64,000 bases of DNA from Tupaia tana (taxonomy: Eukaryota; Chordata; Mammalia; Scandentia; Tupaiidae), in the NCBI GenBank assembly GCA_026018925.1, contig JAKSZU010000328.1, forward strand, positions 62,001-126,000, given 5' to 3'. Position numbers and translations under genes: made by a program. Of the stretch, positions 1 through 13,600 are shown piece after piece. The notes under the pieces were generated by a model. It was given only the letters and a program-made list of their open reading frames with translations. It made no database searches and had not been told where the DNA came from. Numbering within the stretch: the stretch's first letter is position 1; the number at the start of each line of letters is the position of its first letter.

Positions 1-3000
1 TCTGTGTCTCTCTGCTCCTGTCTCCTCATATTTTTTTGGTAATTTTTCCTTTTTACGATTTTTTTAAAGGTAGAATTTCTCTCTGGCTCTCAGCTCCATC
101 TTTTGTTTTGTTAATAAGCCCTTCTGCTCCTTTCTCCCAGGCAGGAGAGTTGAGCCATTCTCTGAGAAGAATCCACATGGATACTGGGAACTAGATATTT
201 CAGGCACAGGAGAAATGAAGATTTTTTACTCATAATTCAGCCTCCAGCATGCAAAGCTAGTGTGGTAGGGAGCCCCTCTGGCCTGCTATCCCTGTCCCTG
301 AGTCTCTGAGGTCTCTGTGTCTCCCTGCTCCTGTCTCCTCATTTTTTTTTGGTAATTTTTCCTTTTTACGATTTTTTTAAAGGTAGAATTTCTCTCTGGC
401 TCTCAGCTCCATCTTTTGTTTTGTTAATAAGCCCTTCTGCTCCTTTCTCCCAGGCAGGAGAGTTGAGCCATTCTCTGAGAAGTATCCACATGGATACTGG
501 GAACTAGATATTTCAGGCACAGGAGAAATGAAGATTTTCTACTCATAATTCAGCCTCCAGCAAGCAAAGCTAGTGTGGTACGGAGCCCCTCTGGCCTTCT
601 ATCCCTGTCCCTGTGTCTCTGAGGTCTCTGTGTCTCTCTGCTCCTGTCTCCTCATTTTTTTTGGTAATTTTTCCTTTTTACGATTTTTTTAAAGGTAGAA
701 TTTCTCTCTGGCTCTCAGCTCCATCTTTTGTTTTGTTAATAAGTCCTTCTGGTCCTTTCTCCCAGGCAGGAGAGTTGAGCCATTCTCTGAGAAGAATCCA
801 CATGGATACTGGGAACTAGATATTTCAGGCACAGGAGAAATGAAGATTTTCTACTCATAATTCAGCCTCCAGCAAGCAAAGCTAGTGAGGTAGGGAGCCC
901 CACTGGCCTTCTATCCCTGTCCCTGTGTCTCTGAGTTCTCTGTGTCTCTCTGCTCCTGTCTCCTCATTATTTTTTGGTAATTTTTCCGTTTTACGATTTT
1001 TTTAAAGGTAGAATTTCTCTCTGGCTCTCAGCTCCATCTTTTGTTTTGTTAATAAGCCCTTCTGCTCCTTTCTCCCAGGCAGGAGAGTTGAGCCATTCTC
1101 TGAGAAGAATCCACATGGATACTGGGAACTAGATATTTCAGGCACAGGAGAAATGAAGATTTTCTACTCATAATTCAGCCTCCAGCAAGCAAAGCTAGTG
1201 TGGTAGGGAGCCCCTCTGGCCTTCTATCCCTGTCCCTGTGTCTCTGAGGTCTCTGTGTCTCTCTGCTCTTGTCTCCTCATTTTTTTTGGTAATTTTTCCT
1301 TTTTACGATTTTTTTAAAGGTAGAATTTCTCTCTGGCTCTCAGCTCCATCTTTTGTTTTGTTAATAAGCCCTTCTGCTCCTTTGTCCCAGGCAGGAGAGT
1401 TGAGCCATTCTCTGAGAAGAATCCACATGGATACAGGAAACTAGATATTTCAGGCACAGGAGAAATGAAGATTTTCTACTCATAATTCAGCCTCCAGCAA
1501 GCAAAGCTTGTGTGGTAGGGAGCCCCTCTGGCCTTCTATCCCTGTCCCTGTGTCTCTGAGGTCTCTGTGTCTCTCTGACCTGTCTCCTCATTTTTTTTTT
1601 GGTAATTTTTTCCTTTTTATGATTTTTTTAAAGGTATAATATCTCTCTGGCTCTCAGCTCCATCTTTTGTTTTGTTAATAAGCCCTTCTGCTCCTTTCTC
1701 CCAGGCAGGAGAGTTGAGCCATTCTCTGAGAAGAATCCACATGGTTACTGGGAACTAGATATTTCAGGCACAGGAGAAATGAAGATTTTCTACTCATAAT
1801 TCAGCCTCCAGCAAGCAAAGCTAGTGTGGTAGGGAGCCCCTCTGGCCTTCTATCACTGTCCCTGTGTCTCTGAGGTCTCTGTGTCTCCCTGCTCCTGTCT
1901 CCTCATTTTTTTTTGGTAATTTTTCCTTTTTACGATTTTTTTAAAGGTAGAATTTCTCTCTGGCTCTCAACTCCATCTTTTGTTTTGTTAATAAGCCCTT
2001 CTGCTCCTTTCTCCCAGGCAGGAGAGTTGAGCCATTCTCTGAGAAGTATCCACATGGATACTGGGAACTAGATATTTCAGGCACAGGAGAAATGAAGATT
2101 TTCTACTCATAATTCAGCCTCGAGCAAGCAAAGCTAGTGTAGTAGGGAGCCCCTCTGGCCTTCTATCCCTGTCCCTGTGGCTCTGAGGTCTCTGTGTCTC
2201 TCTGCTCCTGTCTCGTCATTTTTTTTGGTAATTTTTCCCGTTTTACGATTTTTTTAAAGGTATAAAATCTCTCTGGCTCTCAGCTCCATCTTTTGTTTTG
2301 TTAATAAGCCCTTCTGCTCCTTTCTCCCAGGCAGGATAGTTGAGCCATTCTCTGAGAAGGATCCACATGGATACTGGGAACTAGATATTTCAGGCACAGG
2401 AGAAATGAAGATTTTCTACTCATAATTCAGCCTCCAGCAAGCAAAGCTAGTGTGGTAGGGAGCCCCTCTGGCCTTCTATCCCTGTCCCTGTGTCTCTGAG
2501 GTCTCTGTGTCTCTCTGCTCCTGTCTCCTCATATTTTTTTGGTAATTTTTCCTTTTTACGATTTTTTTAAAGGTAGAATTTCTCTCTGGCTCTCAGCTCC
2601 ATCTTTTGTTTTGTTAATAAGCCCTTTTGCTCCTTTCTCCCAGGCAGGAGAGTTGAGCCATTCTCTGAGAAGAATCCACATGGATACTGGGAACTAGATA
2701 TTTCAGGCACAGGAGAAATGAAGATTTTCTACTCATAATTCAGCCTCCATCAAGCAAAGCTAGTGTGGTAGGGAGCCCCTCTGGCCTTCTATCCCTGTCC
2801 CTGTGGCTCTGAGGTCTCTGTGTCTCTCTGCTCCTGTCTCGTCATTTTTTTTGGTAATTTTTCCTGTTTTACGATTTTTTTAAAGGTAGAATTTCTCTCT
2901 GGCTCTCAGCTCCATCTTTTGTTTTGTTAATAAGCCCTTCTGCTCCTTTCTCCCAGGCAGGAGAGTTGAGCCATTCTCTGAGAAGTATCCACATGGATAC

Positions 3001-3432
3001 TGGGAACTAGATATTTCAGGCACAGGAGAAATGAAGATTTTCTACTCATAATTCAGCCTCCAGCAAGCAAAGCTAGTGTGGTAGGGAGCCCCTCTGGCCT
3101 TCTATCCCTGTCCCTGTGTCTCTGAGTTCTCTGTGTCTCTCTGCTCCTGTCTCTTCAGTTTTTTTTTGGTAATTTTTCCTTTTTACGATTTTTTTTAAAG
3201 GTAGAATTTCTCTCTGGCTCTCAGCTCCATCTTTTGTTTTGTTAATAAGCCCTTCTGCTCCTTTCTCCCAGGCAGGAGAGTTGAGCCATTCTCTGAGAAT
3301 AATCCACTTGGATACTGGGAACTAGATATTTCAGGCACAGGAGAAATGAAGATTTTCTACTCATAATTCAGCCTCCAGCAAGCAAAGCTAGTGTGGTAGG
3401 GAGCCCCTCTGGCCTTCTGTCCCTGTCCCTGT
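1..3432. repeat. Heterogeneous satellite segment, monomers 1-11
   Basis: The first monomer is partial (its box lies upstream of the window). Full monomers start at 302, 614, 927, 1240, 1552, 1866, 2179, 2492, 2805 and 3118. Most are mosaics of the types defined later. The one at 927 has the P-type 'cattattttttgg'. That at 1240 ends like H ('atacaggaaac', followed by 'gcttgtg'). That at 1552 is M-like ('tataatatc', 'ggttactgg'). That at 2179 has 'tataaaatc' with 'caggatag'. That at 3118 has a K-type start ('tcttcagttt') without K's end. No HOR register is obvious here. There is no gene. Confidence 0.9.
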
Positions 3433-6400
3433 GTCTCTGAGGTCTCTGTGTCTCTCTGCTCCTGTCTCCTCATTTTTTTTTTGGTAATTTTTCCTTTTTA
3501 CGATTTTTTTAAAGGTAGAATTTCTCTCTGGCTCTCAGCTCCATCTTTTGTTTTGTTAATAAGCCCTTCTGGTCCTTTCTCCCAGGCAGGAGAGTTGAGC
3601 CATTCTCTGAGAAGAATCCACATGGATACAGGGAACTAGATATTTCAGGCACAGGAGAAATGAAGATTTTCGACTCATAATTCAGACTCCAGCAAGCAAA
3701 GCTTGTGTGGTAGGGAGCCCCTCTGGCCTTCGATCCCTGTCCCTGTGTCTCTGAGGTCTCTGTGTCTCTCTGATCCTGTCTCCTCATTTTTTTTGGTAAT
3801 TTTTCCTTTTTATGATTTTTTTAAAGGTATAATATCTCTCTGGCTCTCAGCTCCATCTTTTGTTTTGTTAATAAGCCCTTCTGCTCCTTTCTCCCAGGCA
3901 GGAGAGTTGAGCTATTCTCTGAGAAGAATCCACATGGTTACTGGGAACTAGATATTTCAGGCACAGGAGAAATGAAGATTTTCTACTCATAATTCAGCCT
4001 CCAGCAAGCAAAGCTAGTGTGGTAGGGAGCCCCTCTGGCCTTCTATCCCTGTCCCTGTGTCTCTGAGGTCTCTGTGTCTCCCTGGTCCTGTCTCGTCATT
4101 TTTTTTTTGGTAATTTTTCCTTTTTACGATTTTTTTAAAGGTAGAATTTCTCTCTGGCTCTCAGCTCCATCTTTTGTTTTGTTAATAAGCCCTTCTGCTC
4201 CTTTCTCCCAGGCAGGAGAGTTGAGCCATTCTCTGAGAAGTATCCACATGGATACTGGGAACTAGATATTTCAGGCCCAGGAGAAATGAAGATTTTTTAC
4301 TCATAATTCAGCCTCCAGCAAGCAAAGCTAGTGTGGTAGGGAGCCCCTCTGGCCTTCTATCCCTGTCCCTGTGGCTCTGAGGTCTCTGTGTCTCTCTGCT
4401 CCTGTCTCCTCATTTTTTTTGGTAATTTTTCCTGTTTTACGATTTTTTTAAAGGTATACAATCTCTCTGGCTCTCAGCTCCATCTTTTGTTTTGTTAATA
4501 AGCCCTTCTGCTCCTTTCTCCCAGGCAGGATAGTTGAGCCATTCTCTGAGAAGAATCCACATGGATACTGGGAACTAGATATTTCAGGCACAGGAGAAAT
4601 GAAGATTTTCTACTCATAATTCAGCCTCCAGCAAGCAAAGCTAGTGTGGTAGGGAGCCCCTCTGGCCTTCTATCCCTGTCCCTGTGTCTCTGAGGTCTCT
4701 GTGTCTCTCTGCTCCTGTCTCCTCATATTTTTTTGGTAATTTTTCCTTTTTACGATTTTTTTAAAGGTAGAATTTCTCTCTGGCTCTCAGCTCCATCTTT
4801 TGTTTTGTTAATAAGCCCTTCTGCTACTTTCTCCCAGGCAGGAGAGTTAAGCCATTCTCTGAGAAGAATCCACATGGATACTGGGAACTAGATATTTCAG
4901 GCACAGGAGAAATGAAGATTTTCTACTCATAATTCAGCCTCCAGCAAGCAAAGCTAGTGTGGTAGGGAGACCCTCTGGCCTTCTATCCCTGTCCCTGTGT
5001 CTCTGAGTTCTCTGTGTCTCTCTGCTCCTGTCTCCTCATTATTTTTTGGTAATTTTTCCGTTTTACGATTTTTTTAAAGGTAGAATTTCTCTCTGGCTCT
5101 CAGCTCCATCTTTTGTTTTGTTAATAAGCCCTTCTGGTCCTTTCTCCCAGGCAGGAGAGTTGAGCCATTCTCTGAGAAGATTCCACATGGATACTGGGAA
5201 CTAGATATTTCAGGCACAGGAGAAATGAAGATTTTCTACTCATAATTCAGCCTCCAGCAAGCAAAGCTAGTGTGGTAGGGAGCCCCTCTGGCTTTCTATC
5301 CCTGTCCCTGTGGCTCTGAGGTCTCTGTGTCTCTCTGCTCCTGTCTCCTCAATTTTTTTAGTAATTTTTCCATTTTACGATTTTTTAAAAGGTATAATTT
5401 CTCTCTGGCTCTCACCTCCATCTTTTGTTTGTTAATAAGAACTTCTGCTCCTTTCTCCCAGGCAGGAGAGTTGAGCCATTCTCTGTGGAGGATCCACATG
5501 GATACTGGGAACTAGATATTTCAGGCACAGGAGAAATGAAGATTTTCTACTCATCATTCAGCCTCCAGCAAGCAAAGCTAGTGTGGTAGGGAACCCCTCT
5601 GGCCTTCTATCCCTTTCCCTGTGTCTCTGAGGTCTCTGTGTCTCTCTGCTCCTGTCTCCTCATTTTTTTTGGTAAGTTTTCCTTTTCACGATTTTTTTAA
5701 AGGTAGAATTTCTCTCTGGCTCTCAGCTCCATCTTTTGTTTTGTTAATAAGCCCTTCTGCTCCTTTCTCCCAGGCAGGAGAGTTGAGCCATTCTCTGAGA
5801 AGAATCCACATGGATACTGGGAACTAGATATTTCAGGCACAGGAGAAATGAAGATTTTCTACTCATAATTCAGCCTCCAGCAAGCAAAGCTAGTGTGGTA
5901 GGGAGCCCCTCTGGCCTTCTATCCCTGTCCCTGTGTCTCTGACGTCTCTGTGTCTCTCTGCTCCTGTCTCCTCATTTTTTTTGGTAATTTTTCCTTTTTA
6001 CGATTTTTTTAAAGGTGGAATTTCTCTCTGGCTCTCAGCTCCATCTTTTGTTTTGTTAATAAGCCCTTCTGCTCCTTTCTCCCAGGCAGGAGAGTTGAGC
6101 CATTCTCTGAGAAGTATCCACATGGATACTGGGAACTAGATATTTCAGGCACAGGAGAAATGAAGATTTTCTACTCATAATTCAGCCTCCAGCAAGCAAA
6201 GCTAGTGTGGTAGGGAGCCCCTCTGGGCTTCTATCCCTGTCCCTGTGTCTCTGAGGTCTCTGTGTCTCTCTGCTCCTGTCTCCTCATTTTTTTTGGTAAT
6301 TTTTCCTTACTACGATTTTTTTAAAGGTAGAATTTCTCTCTGGCTCTCAGCTCCATCTTTTGTTTTGTTAATAAGCTCTTCTGCTCCTTTCTCCCAGGCA

Positions 6401-7810
6401 GGAGAGTTGAGCCTTTCTCTGAGAAGAATCCACATGGATACTGGGAACTAGATATTTCAGGCACAGGAGAAATGAAGATTTTCTACTCATAATTCAGCCT
6501 CCATCAAGCAAAGCTAGTGTGGTAGGGAGCCCCTCTGTCCTTCTATCCCTGTCCCTGTGGCTCTGAGGTCTCTGTGTCTCTCTGCTCCTGTCTCCTCATT
6601 TTTTTTTTTGGTAATTTTTCCATTTTACGATTTTTTTAAAGGTAGAATTTCTCTCTGGCTCTCAGCTCCATCTTTTGTTTTGTTAATAAGCCCTTCTGCT
6701 CCTTTCTCCCAGGCAGGAGAGTTGAGCCATTCTCTGAGAAGAATCCACATGGATACTGGGAACTAGATATTTCAGGCACAGGAGAAATGAAGATTTTCTA
6801 CTCATAATTCAGCCTCCAGCAAGCAAAGCTAGTGTGGTAGGGAGCCCCTCTGGCCTTCTATCCCTGTCCCTGTGTCTCTGAGGTCTCTGTGTCTCTCTGC
6901 TCCTGTCTCCTCATTTTTTTTGGTAATTTTTCCTTTTTACGATTTTTTTAAAGGTAGAATTTCTCTCTGGCTCTCAGCTCCATCTTTTGTTTTGTTAATA
7001 AGCCCTTCTGCTCCTTTCTCCCAGGCAGGAGAGTTGAGCCATTCTCTGAGAAGAATCCACATGGATACTGGGAACTAGATATTTCAGGCACAGGAGAAAT
7101 GAAGATTTTCTACTCATAATTCAGCCTCCAGCAAGCAAAGCTAGTGTGGTAGGGAACCCCTCTGGCCTTCTATCCCTGTCCCTGTGTCTCTGAGGTCTCT
7201 GTGTCTCTCTGCTCCTGTCTCCTCATTTTTTTTGGTAATTTTTCCTTTTTACGATTTTTTTAAACGTAGAATTTCTCTCTGGCTCTCAGCTCCATCTTTT
7301 GTTTTGTTAATAAGCCCTTCTGGTCCTTTCTCCCAGGTAGGAGAGTTGAGCCATTCTCTGAGAAGAATTCACATGGATACAGGGAACTAAATATTTCAGG
7401 CACAGGAGAAATGAAGATTTTCTACTCATAATTCAGCCTCCAGCAAGCAAAGCTTGTGTGGTAGGGAGCCCCTCTGGCCTTCTATCCCTGTCTCTGTGTC
7501 TCTGAGGTCTCTGTGTCTCTCTGATCCTGTCTCCTCATTTTTTTTTGGTAATTTATCCTTTTTATGATTTTTTTAAAGGTATAATATCTCTCTGGCTCTC
7601 AGCTACATCTTTTGTTTTGTTAATAAGCCCTTCTGCTCCTTTCTCCCAGGCAGGAGAGTTGAGCCATTCTCTGAGAAGAATCCACATGGTTACTGGGAAC
7701 TAGATATTTCAGGCACAGGAGAAATGAAGATTTTCTACTCATAATTCAGCCTCCAGCAAGCAAAGCTAGTGTGGTAGAGAGCCCCTCTGGCCTTCTATCC
7801 CTGTCCCTGT
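3433..7810. repeat. Satellite segment with old register, monomers 12-25
   Basis: Starts are 3433 (H-like), 3747 (M-like), 4059 (U-like with 'ggcccagg' and 'gattttttac'), 4373 ('tatacaatc', 'caggatag'), 4686 (S-like 3' half, 'ctgctacttt', 'gttaagcc'), 4999 (P), 5312 (V), 5623 ('ggtaagttttcc', preceded by 'ccctttccc'), 5935 ('ggtggaattt'), 6247 (L), 6559 (J), 6874 (I), 7186 (H) and 7498 (M). Several of these unusual monomers reappear 23-24 monomers later, in 10632-13763. In this segment L is followed directly by J with no K between them. Confidence 0.88.
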
Positions 7811-10631
7811 GTCTCTGAGGTCTCTTTGTCTCTCTGCTCCTGTCTCCTCATTTTTTTTTTGGTAATTATTCCTTTTTACGATTTTTTAAATGTAGAATTT
7901 CTTTCTGGCTCTCACCTCCAACTTTTGTTTTGTTAATAAGCCCTTCTGCTCCTTTCTCCCAGGCAGGAGTGTTGAGGCATTCTCTGAGAAGAATCCACAT
8001 GGACACTGGGAACTAGATATTTCAGGCACAGGAGAAATGAAGATTTTCTACTCATAATTCAGCCTCCAGCAAGCAAAGCTAGTGTGGTAGGGAGCCCCTC
8101 TGGCCTTCTATCCCTGTCCCTGTGTCTCTGAGGTCTCTGTGTCTCTCTGCTCCTGTCTCCTCATATTTTTTTGGTAATTTTTCATTTTTACGATATTTTT
8201 AAAGGTAGAATTTCTCTCTGGCTCTCAGCTCCATCTTTTGTTTTGTTAATAAGCCCTTCTGCTCCTTTCTCCCAGGCAGGAGAGTTGAGCCATTCTCTGA
8301 GAAGTATCCACATGGATACTGGGAACGAGATATTTCAGGCACAGGAGAAATGAAGATTTTCTACTCATAATTCAGCCTCCTGCAAGCAAAGCTAGTGTAG
8401 TAGGGAGCCCCTCTGGCCTTCTATCCCTGTCCCTGTGTCTCTGAGGTCTCTGTGTCTCCCTGCTCCTGTCTCATCATTTTTTTTTGGTAATTTTTCCTTT
8501 TTACAATTTTTTTAAAGGTAGAATTTCTCTCTGGCTCTCAGCTCCATCTTTTGTTTTGTTAATAAGCCCTTCTGCTCCTTTCTCCCAGGCAGGAGAGTTG
8601 AGCCATTCTCTGAGAAGAATCCACATGGATACTGGGAACTAGATATTTCAGGCACAGGAGAAATGAAGATTTTCTACTCATAATTCAGCCTCCAGCAAGC
8701 AAAGCTAGTGTGGTAGGGAGCCCCTCTGGCCTTCTATCCCTGTCCCTGTGTCTCTGAGTTCTCTGTGTCTCTCTGCTCCTGTCTCCTCACTATTTTTTTT
8801 GGTAATTTTTCCTTTTTACGATTTTTTTAAAGGTAGAATTTCTCTGTGGCTCTCAGCTCCATCTTTTGTTTTGTTAATAAGCCCTTCTGCTCCTTTCTCC
8901 CAGGCAGGATAGTTGAGCCATTCTCTGAGAAGAATCCACATGGATACTGGGAACTAGATATTTCAGGCACAGGAGAAATGAAGATTTTCTACTCATAATT
9001 CAGCCTCCAGCAAGCAAAGCTAGTGTGGTAGGGAGCCCCTCTGGCCTTCTATCCCTGTCCCTGTGTCTCTGAGGTCTCTGTGTCTCTCTGCTCCTGTCTC
9101 CTCATTTTTTTTTGGTAATTTTTCCTTTTTAAGATTTTTTAAAGGTAGAATTTCTCTCTGGCTCTCAGCTCTAACTTTTGTTTTGTTAATAAGCCCTTCT
9201 GCTCCTTTCTCCCAGGCAGGAGAGTTGAGCCATTCTCTGAGAAGAATCCACATGGATACTGGGAACTAGATATTTCAGGCACAGGAGAAATGACGATTTT
9301 CTACTCATAATTCAGCCTCCAGCAAGCAAAGCTAGTGTGGTAGGGAGCCCCTCTGGCCTTCTATCCCTGTCCCTGTGTCTCTGAGGTCTCTGTGTATCTC
9401 TGCTCCTGTCTCCTCATATTTTTTTGGTAATTTTTCCTTTTTACGATTTTTTTAAAGGTAGAATTTCTCTCTGGCTCTCAGCTCCATCTTTTGTTTTGTT
9501 AATAAGCCCTTCTGCTCCTTTCTCCCAGGCAGGAGAGTTGAGCCATTCTCTGAGAAGAATCCACATGGATACTGGGAACAAGATATTTCAGGCACAGGAG
9601 AAATGAAGATTTTCTACTCATAATTGAGCCTCCAGCAAGCAAAGCTAGTGTGGTAGGGAGCACCTCTGGCCTTCTATCCCTGTCCCTGTGTCTCTGAGTT
9701 CTCTGTGTCTCTCTGCTCCAGTCTCCTCACTATTTTTTTTGGTAATTTTTCCTTTTTACGATTTTTTTAAAGGTAGAATTTCTCTCTGGCTCTCAGCTTC
9801 ATCTTTTGTTTTGTTAATAAGCCCTTCTGGTCCTTTCTCCCAGGCAGGAGAGTTGAGCCATTCTCTGAGAAGAATCCACATGGATACCTGGAACTAGATA
9901 TTTCAGGCACAGGAGAAATGAAGATTTTCTACTCATAATTCAGCCTCCAGCAAGCAAAGCTAGTGTGGTAGGGAGCCCCTCTGGCCTTCTATCCCCGTCC
10001 CTGTGGCTCTGAGGTGTCTGTGTCTCTCTGCTCCTGTCTCCTCATTTTTTTTTTGGTAATTTTTCCATTTTACGATTTTTTTAAAGGTAGAATTTCTCTC
10101 TGGCTCTCAGCTCCATCTTTTGTTTTGTTAATAAGCCCTTCTGCTCCTTTCTCCCAGGCAGGAGTGTTGAGCGATTCTCTGAGAAGAATCCACATGGATA
10201 CTGGGAACTAGATATTTCAGGCACAGGAGAAATGAAGATTTTCTACTCATAATTCAGCCTCCAGCAAGCAAAGCTAGTGTGGTAGGGAGCCCCTCTGGCC
10301 TTCTATCCCTGTCCCTGTGTCTCTGAGGTCTCTGTGTCTCCCTGCTCCTGTCTCGTCATTTTTTTTTGGTAATTTTTCCTTTTCACGATTTTTTTAAAGG
10401 TAGAATTTCTCTCTGGCTCTCAGCTCCATCTTTTGTTTTGTTAATAAGCCCTTCTGCTCCTTTCTCCCAGGCAGGAGAGTTGAGCCATTCTCTGAGAAGT
10501 ATCCACATGGATACTGGGAACTAGATATTTCAGGCACAGGAGAAATGAAGATTTTCTACTCATAATTCAGCCTCCAGCAAGCAAAGCTAGTGTGGTAGGG
10601 AGCCCCTCTGGCCTTCTGTCCCTGTCCCTGT
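7811..10631. repeat. Satellite segment X-Y-Z-T-A and following, monomers 26-34
   Basis: This is the first appearance of the X-Y-Z-T-A series that opens most later blocks: X 7811, Y 8124, Z 8437, T 8750, A 9065. It then departs from the later HOR. The monomer at 9377 has 'gtgtatctc', 'catattttttt' and 'gaacaagat'. That at 9690 is T-like with 'ctggtcc'. That at 10005 is J-like with 'gaggtgtctg'. That at 10319 is U-like with 'tttcacgat'. The distance to the next X (19403) is 37 monomers, far longer than any later X-to-X interval. Confidence 0.88.
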
Positions 10632-13600
10632 GTCTCTGAGGTCTCTGTGTCTCTCTGCTCCTGTCTCCTCATTTTTTTTTTGGTAATTTTTCCTTTTTAC
10701 GATTTTTTTAAAGGTAGAATTTCTCTCTGGCTCTCAGCTCCATCTTTTGTTTTGTTAATAAGCCCTTCTGCTCCTTTCTCCCAGGCAGGAGAGTTGAGCC
10801 ATTCTCTGAGAAGAATCCACATGGATACAGGGAACTAGATATTTCAGGCACAGGAGAAATGAAGATTTTCGACTCATAATTCAGCCTCCAGCAAGCAAAG
10901 CTTGTGTGGTAGGGAGCCCCTCTGGCCTTCGATCCCTGTCCCTGTGTCTCTGAGGTCTCTGTGTCTCTCTGATCCTGTCTCCTCATTTTTTTTTTGGTAA
11001 TTTTTCCTTTTTATGATTTTTTTAAAGGTATAATATCTCTCTGGCTCTCAGCTCCATCTTTTGTTTTGTTAATAAGCCCTTCTGCTCCTTTCTCCCAGGC
11101 AGGAGAGTTGAGCCCCTTCTCTGAGAAGAATCCACATGGTTACTGGGAACTAGATATTTCAGGCACAGGAGAAATGAAGATTTTCTACTCATAATTCAGC
11201 CTCCAGCAAGCAAAGCTAGTTTGGTAGGGAGCCCCTCTGGCCTTCTATCCCTGTCCCTGTGTCTCTGAGGTCTCTGTGTCTCCCTGCTCCTGTCTCGTCA
11301 TTTTTTTTTGGTAATTTTTCATTTTTACGATTTTTTTAAAGGTAGAATTTCTCTCTGGCTCTCAGCTCCATCTTTTGTTTTGTTAATAAGCCCTTCTGCT
11401 CCTTTCTCCCAGGCAGGAGAGTTGAGCCATTCTCTGAGAAGTATCCACATGGATACTGGGAACTAGATATTTCAGGCCCAGGAGAAATGAAGATTTTTTA
11501 CTCATAATTCAGCCTCCAGCAAGCAAAGCTAGTGTGGTAGGGAGCCCCTCTGGCCTTCTATCCCTGTCCCTGTGGCTCTGAGGTCTCTGTGTCTCTCTGC
11601 TCCTGTCTCCTCATATTTTTTTGGTAATTTTTCCTTTTTACGATTTTTTTAAAGGTAGAATTTCTCTCTGGCTCTCAGCTCCATCTTTTGTTTTGTTAAT
11701 AAGCCCTTCTGCTCCTTTCTCCCAGGCAGGAGAGTTGAGCCATTCTCTGAGAAGTATCCACATGGATACTGGGAACTAGATATTTCAGGCACAGGAGAAA
11801 TGAAGATATTCTTCTCATAATTCAGCCTCCAGCAAGCAAAGCTAGTGTGGTAGGGAGCCCCTCTGGCCTTCTATCCCTGTCCCTGTGTCTCTGAGGTCTC
11901 TGTGTCTCTCTGCTCCTGTCTCCTCATTTTTTTTGGTAATTTTTCCTTTTTACGATTTTTTTAAAGGTAGAATTTCTCTCTGGCTCTCACCTCCATCTTT
12001 TGTTTTGTTAATAAGCCCTTCTGCTCCTTTCTCCCAGGCAGGAGAGTTGAGCCATTCTCTGAGAAGAATCCACATGGATACTGGGAACTAGATATTTCAG
12101 GCACAGGAGAAATGAAGATTTTCTACTCATAATTCAGCCTCCAGCAAGCAAAGCTAGTGTGGTAGGGAGCCCCTCTGGCCTTCTATCCCTGTCCCTGTGT
12201 CTCTGAGGTCTCTGTGTCTCTCTGCTCCTGTCTCCTCATATTTTTTTGGTAATTTTTTCCTTTTTACGATTTTTTTAAAGGTAGAATTTCTCTCTGGCTC
12301 TCAGCTCCATCTTTTGTTTTGTTAATAAGCCCTTCTGCTACTTTCTCCCAGGCAGGAGAGTTAAGCCATTCTCTGAGAAGAATCCACATGGATACTGGGA
12401 ACTAGATATTTCAGGCACAGGAGAAATGAAGATTTTCTACTCATAATTCAGCCTCCAGCAAGCAAAGCTAGTGTGGTAGGGAGCCCCTCTGGCCTTCTAA
12501 CCCTGTCCCTGTGTCTCTGAGGTCTCTGTGTCTCTCTGCTCCTGTCTCCTCATATTTTTTTGGTAATTTTTCCTTTTTACGATGTTTTTAAATGTAGAAT
12601 TTCTCTCTGGCTCTCAGCTCCATCTTTTGTTTTGTTAATAAGCCCTTCTGCTCCTTTCTCCCAGGCAGGAGAGTTGAGCCATTCTCTGAGAAGAATCCAC
12701 ATGGATACTGGGAACTAGATATTTCAGGCACAGGAGAAATGAAGATTTTCTACTCATAATTCAGCCTCCAGCAAGCAAAGCTAGTGTGGTAGGGAGCCCC
12801 TCTGGCTTTCTATCCCTGTCCCTGTGGCTCTGAGGTCTCTGTGTCTCTCTGCTCCTGTCTCCTCAATTTTTTTTAGTAATTTTTCCATTTTACGATTTTT
12901 TAAAAGGTATAATTTCTCTCTGGCTCTCAGCTCCATCTTTTGTTTTGTTAATAAGAACTTCTGCTCCTTTCTCCCAGGCAGGAGAGTTGAGCCATTCTCT
13001 GTGGAGGATCCACATGGATACTGGGAACTAGATATTTCAGGCACAGGAGAAATGAAGATTTTCTACTCATAATTCAGCCTCCAGCAAGCAAAGCTAGTGT
13101 GGTAGGGAACCCCTCTGGCCTTCTATCCCTTTCCCTGTGTCTCTGAGGTCTCTGTGTCTCTCTGCTCCTGTCTCCTCATTTTTTTTGGTAAGTTTTCCTT
13201 TTTACGATTTTTTTAAAGGTAGAATTTCTCTCTGGCTCTCAGCTCCATCTTTTGTTTTGTTAATAAGCCCTTCTGCTCCTTTCTCCCAGGCAGGAGAGTT
13301 GAGCCATTCTCTGAGAAGAATCCACATGGATACTGGGAACTAGATATTTCAGGCCCAGGAGAAATGAAGATTTTTTACTCATAATTCAGCCTCCAGCAAG
13401 CAAAGCTAGTGTGGTAGGGAGCCCCTCTGGCCTTCTATCCCTGTCCCTGTGGCTCTGAGGTCTCTGTGTCTCTCTGCTCCTGTCTCCTCATTTTTTTTGG
13501 TAATTTTTCCTGTTTTACGATTTTTTTAAAGGTATACAATCTCTCTGGCTCTCAGCTCCATCTTTTGTTTTGTTAATAAGCCCTTCTGCTCCTTTCTCCC

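Noticed and set aside
613-819. Recurring plus-strand open frames of about 60-80 codons, one per monomer (serine/leucine/phenylalanine-rich translation)
   Set aside because: Many of these frames open at GTG ('gtgtctctg') rather than ATG. They recur only because the DNA repeats, and end at the 'actag' or 'tcataa' of each monomer. The monomer length of about 313 is not a multiple of three, so no frame persists. T-tract indels shift them freely, with no sign of coding constraint.
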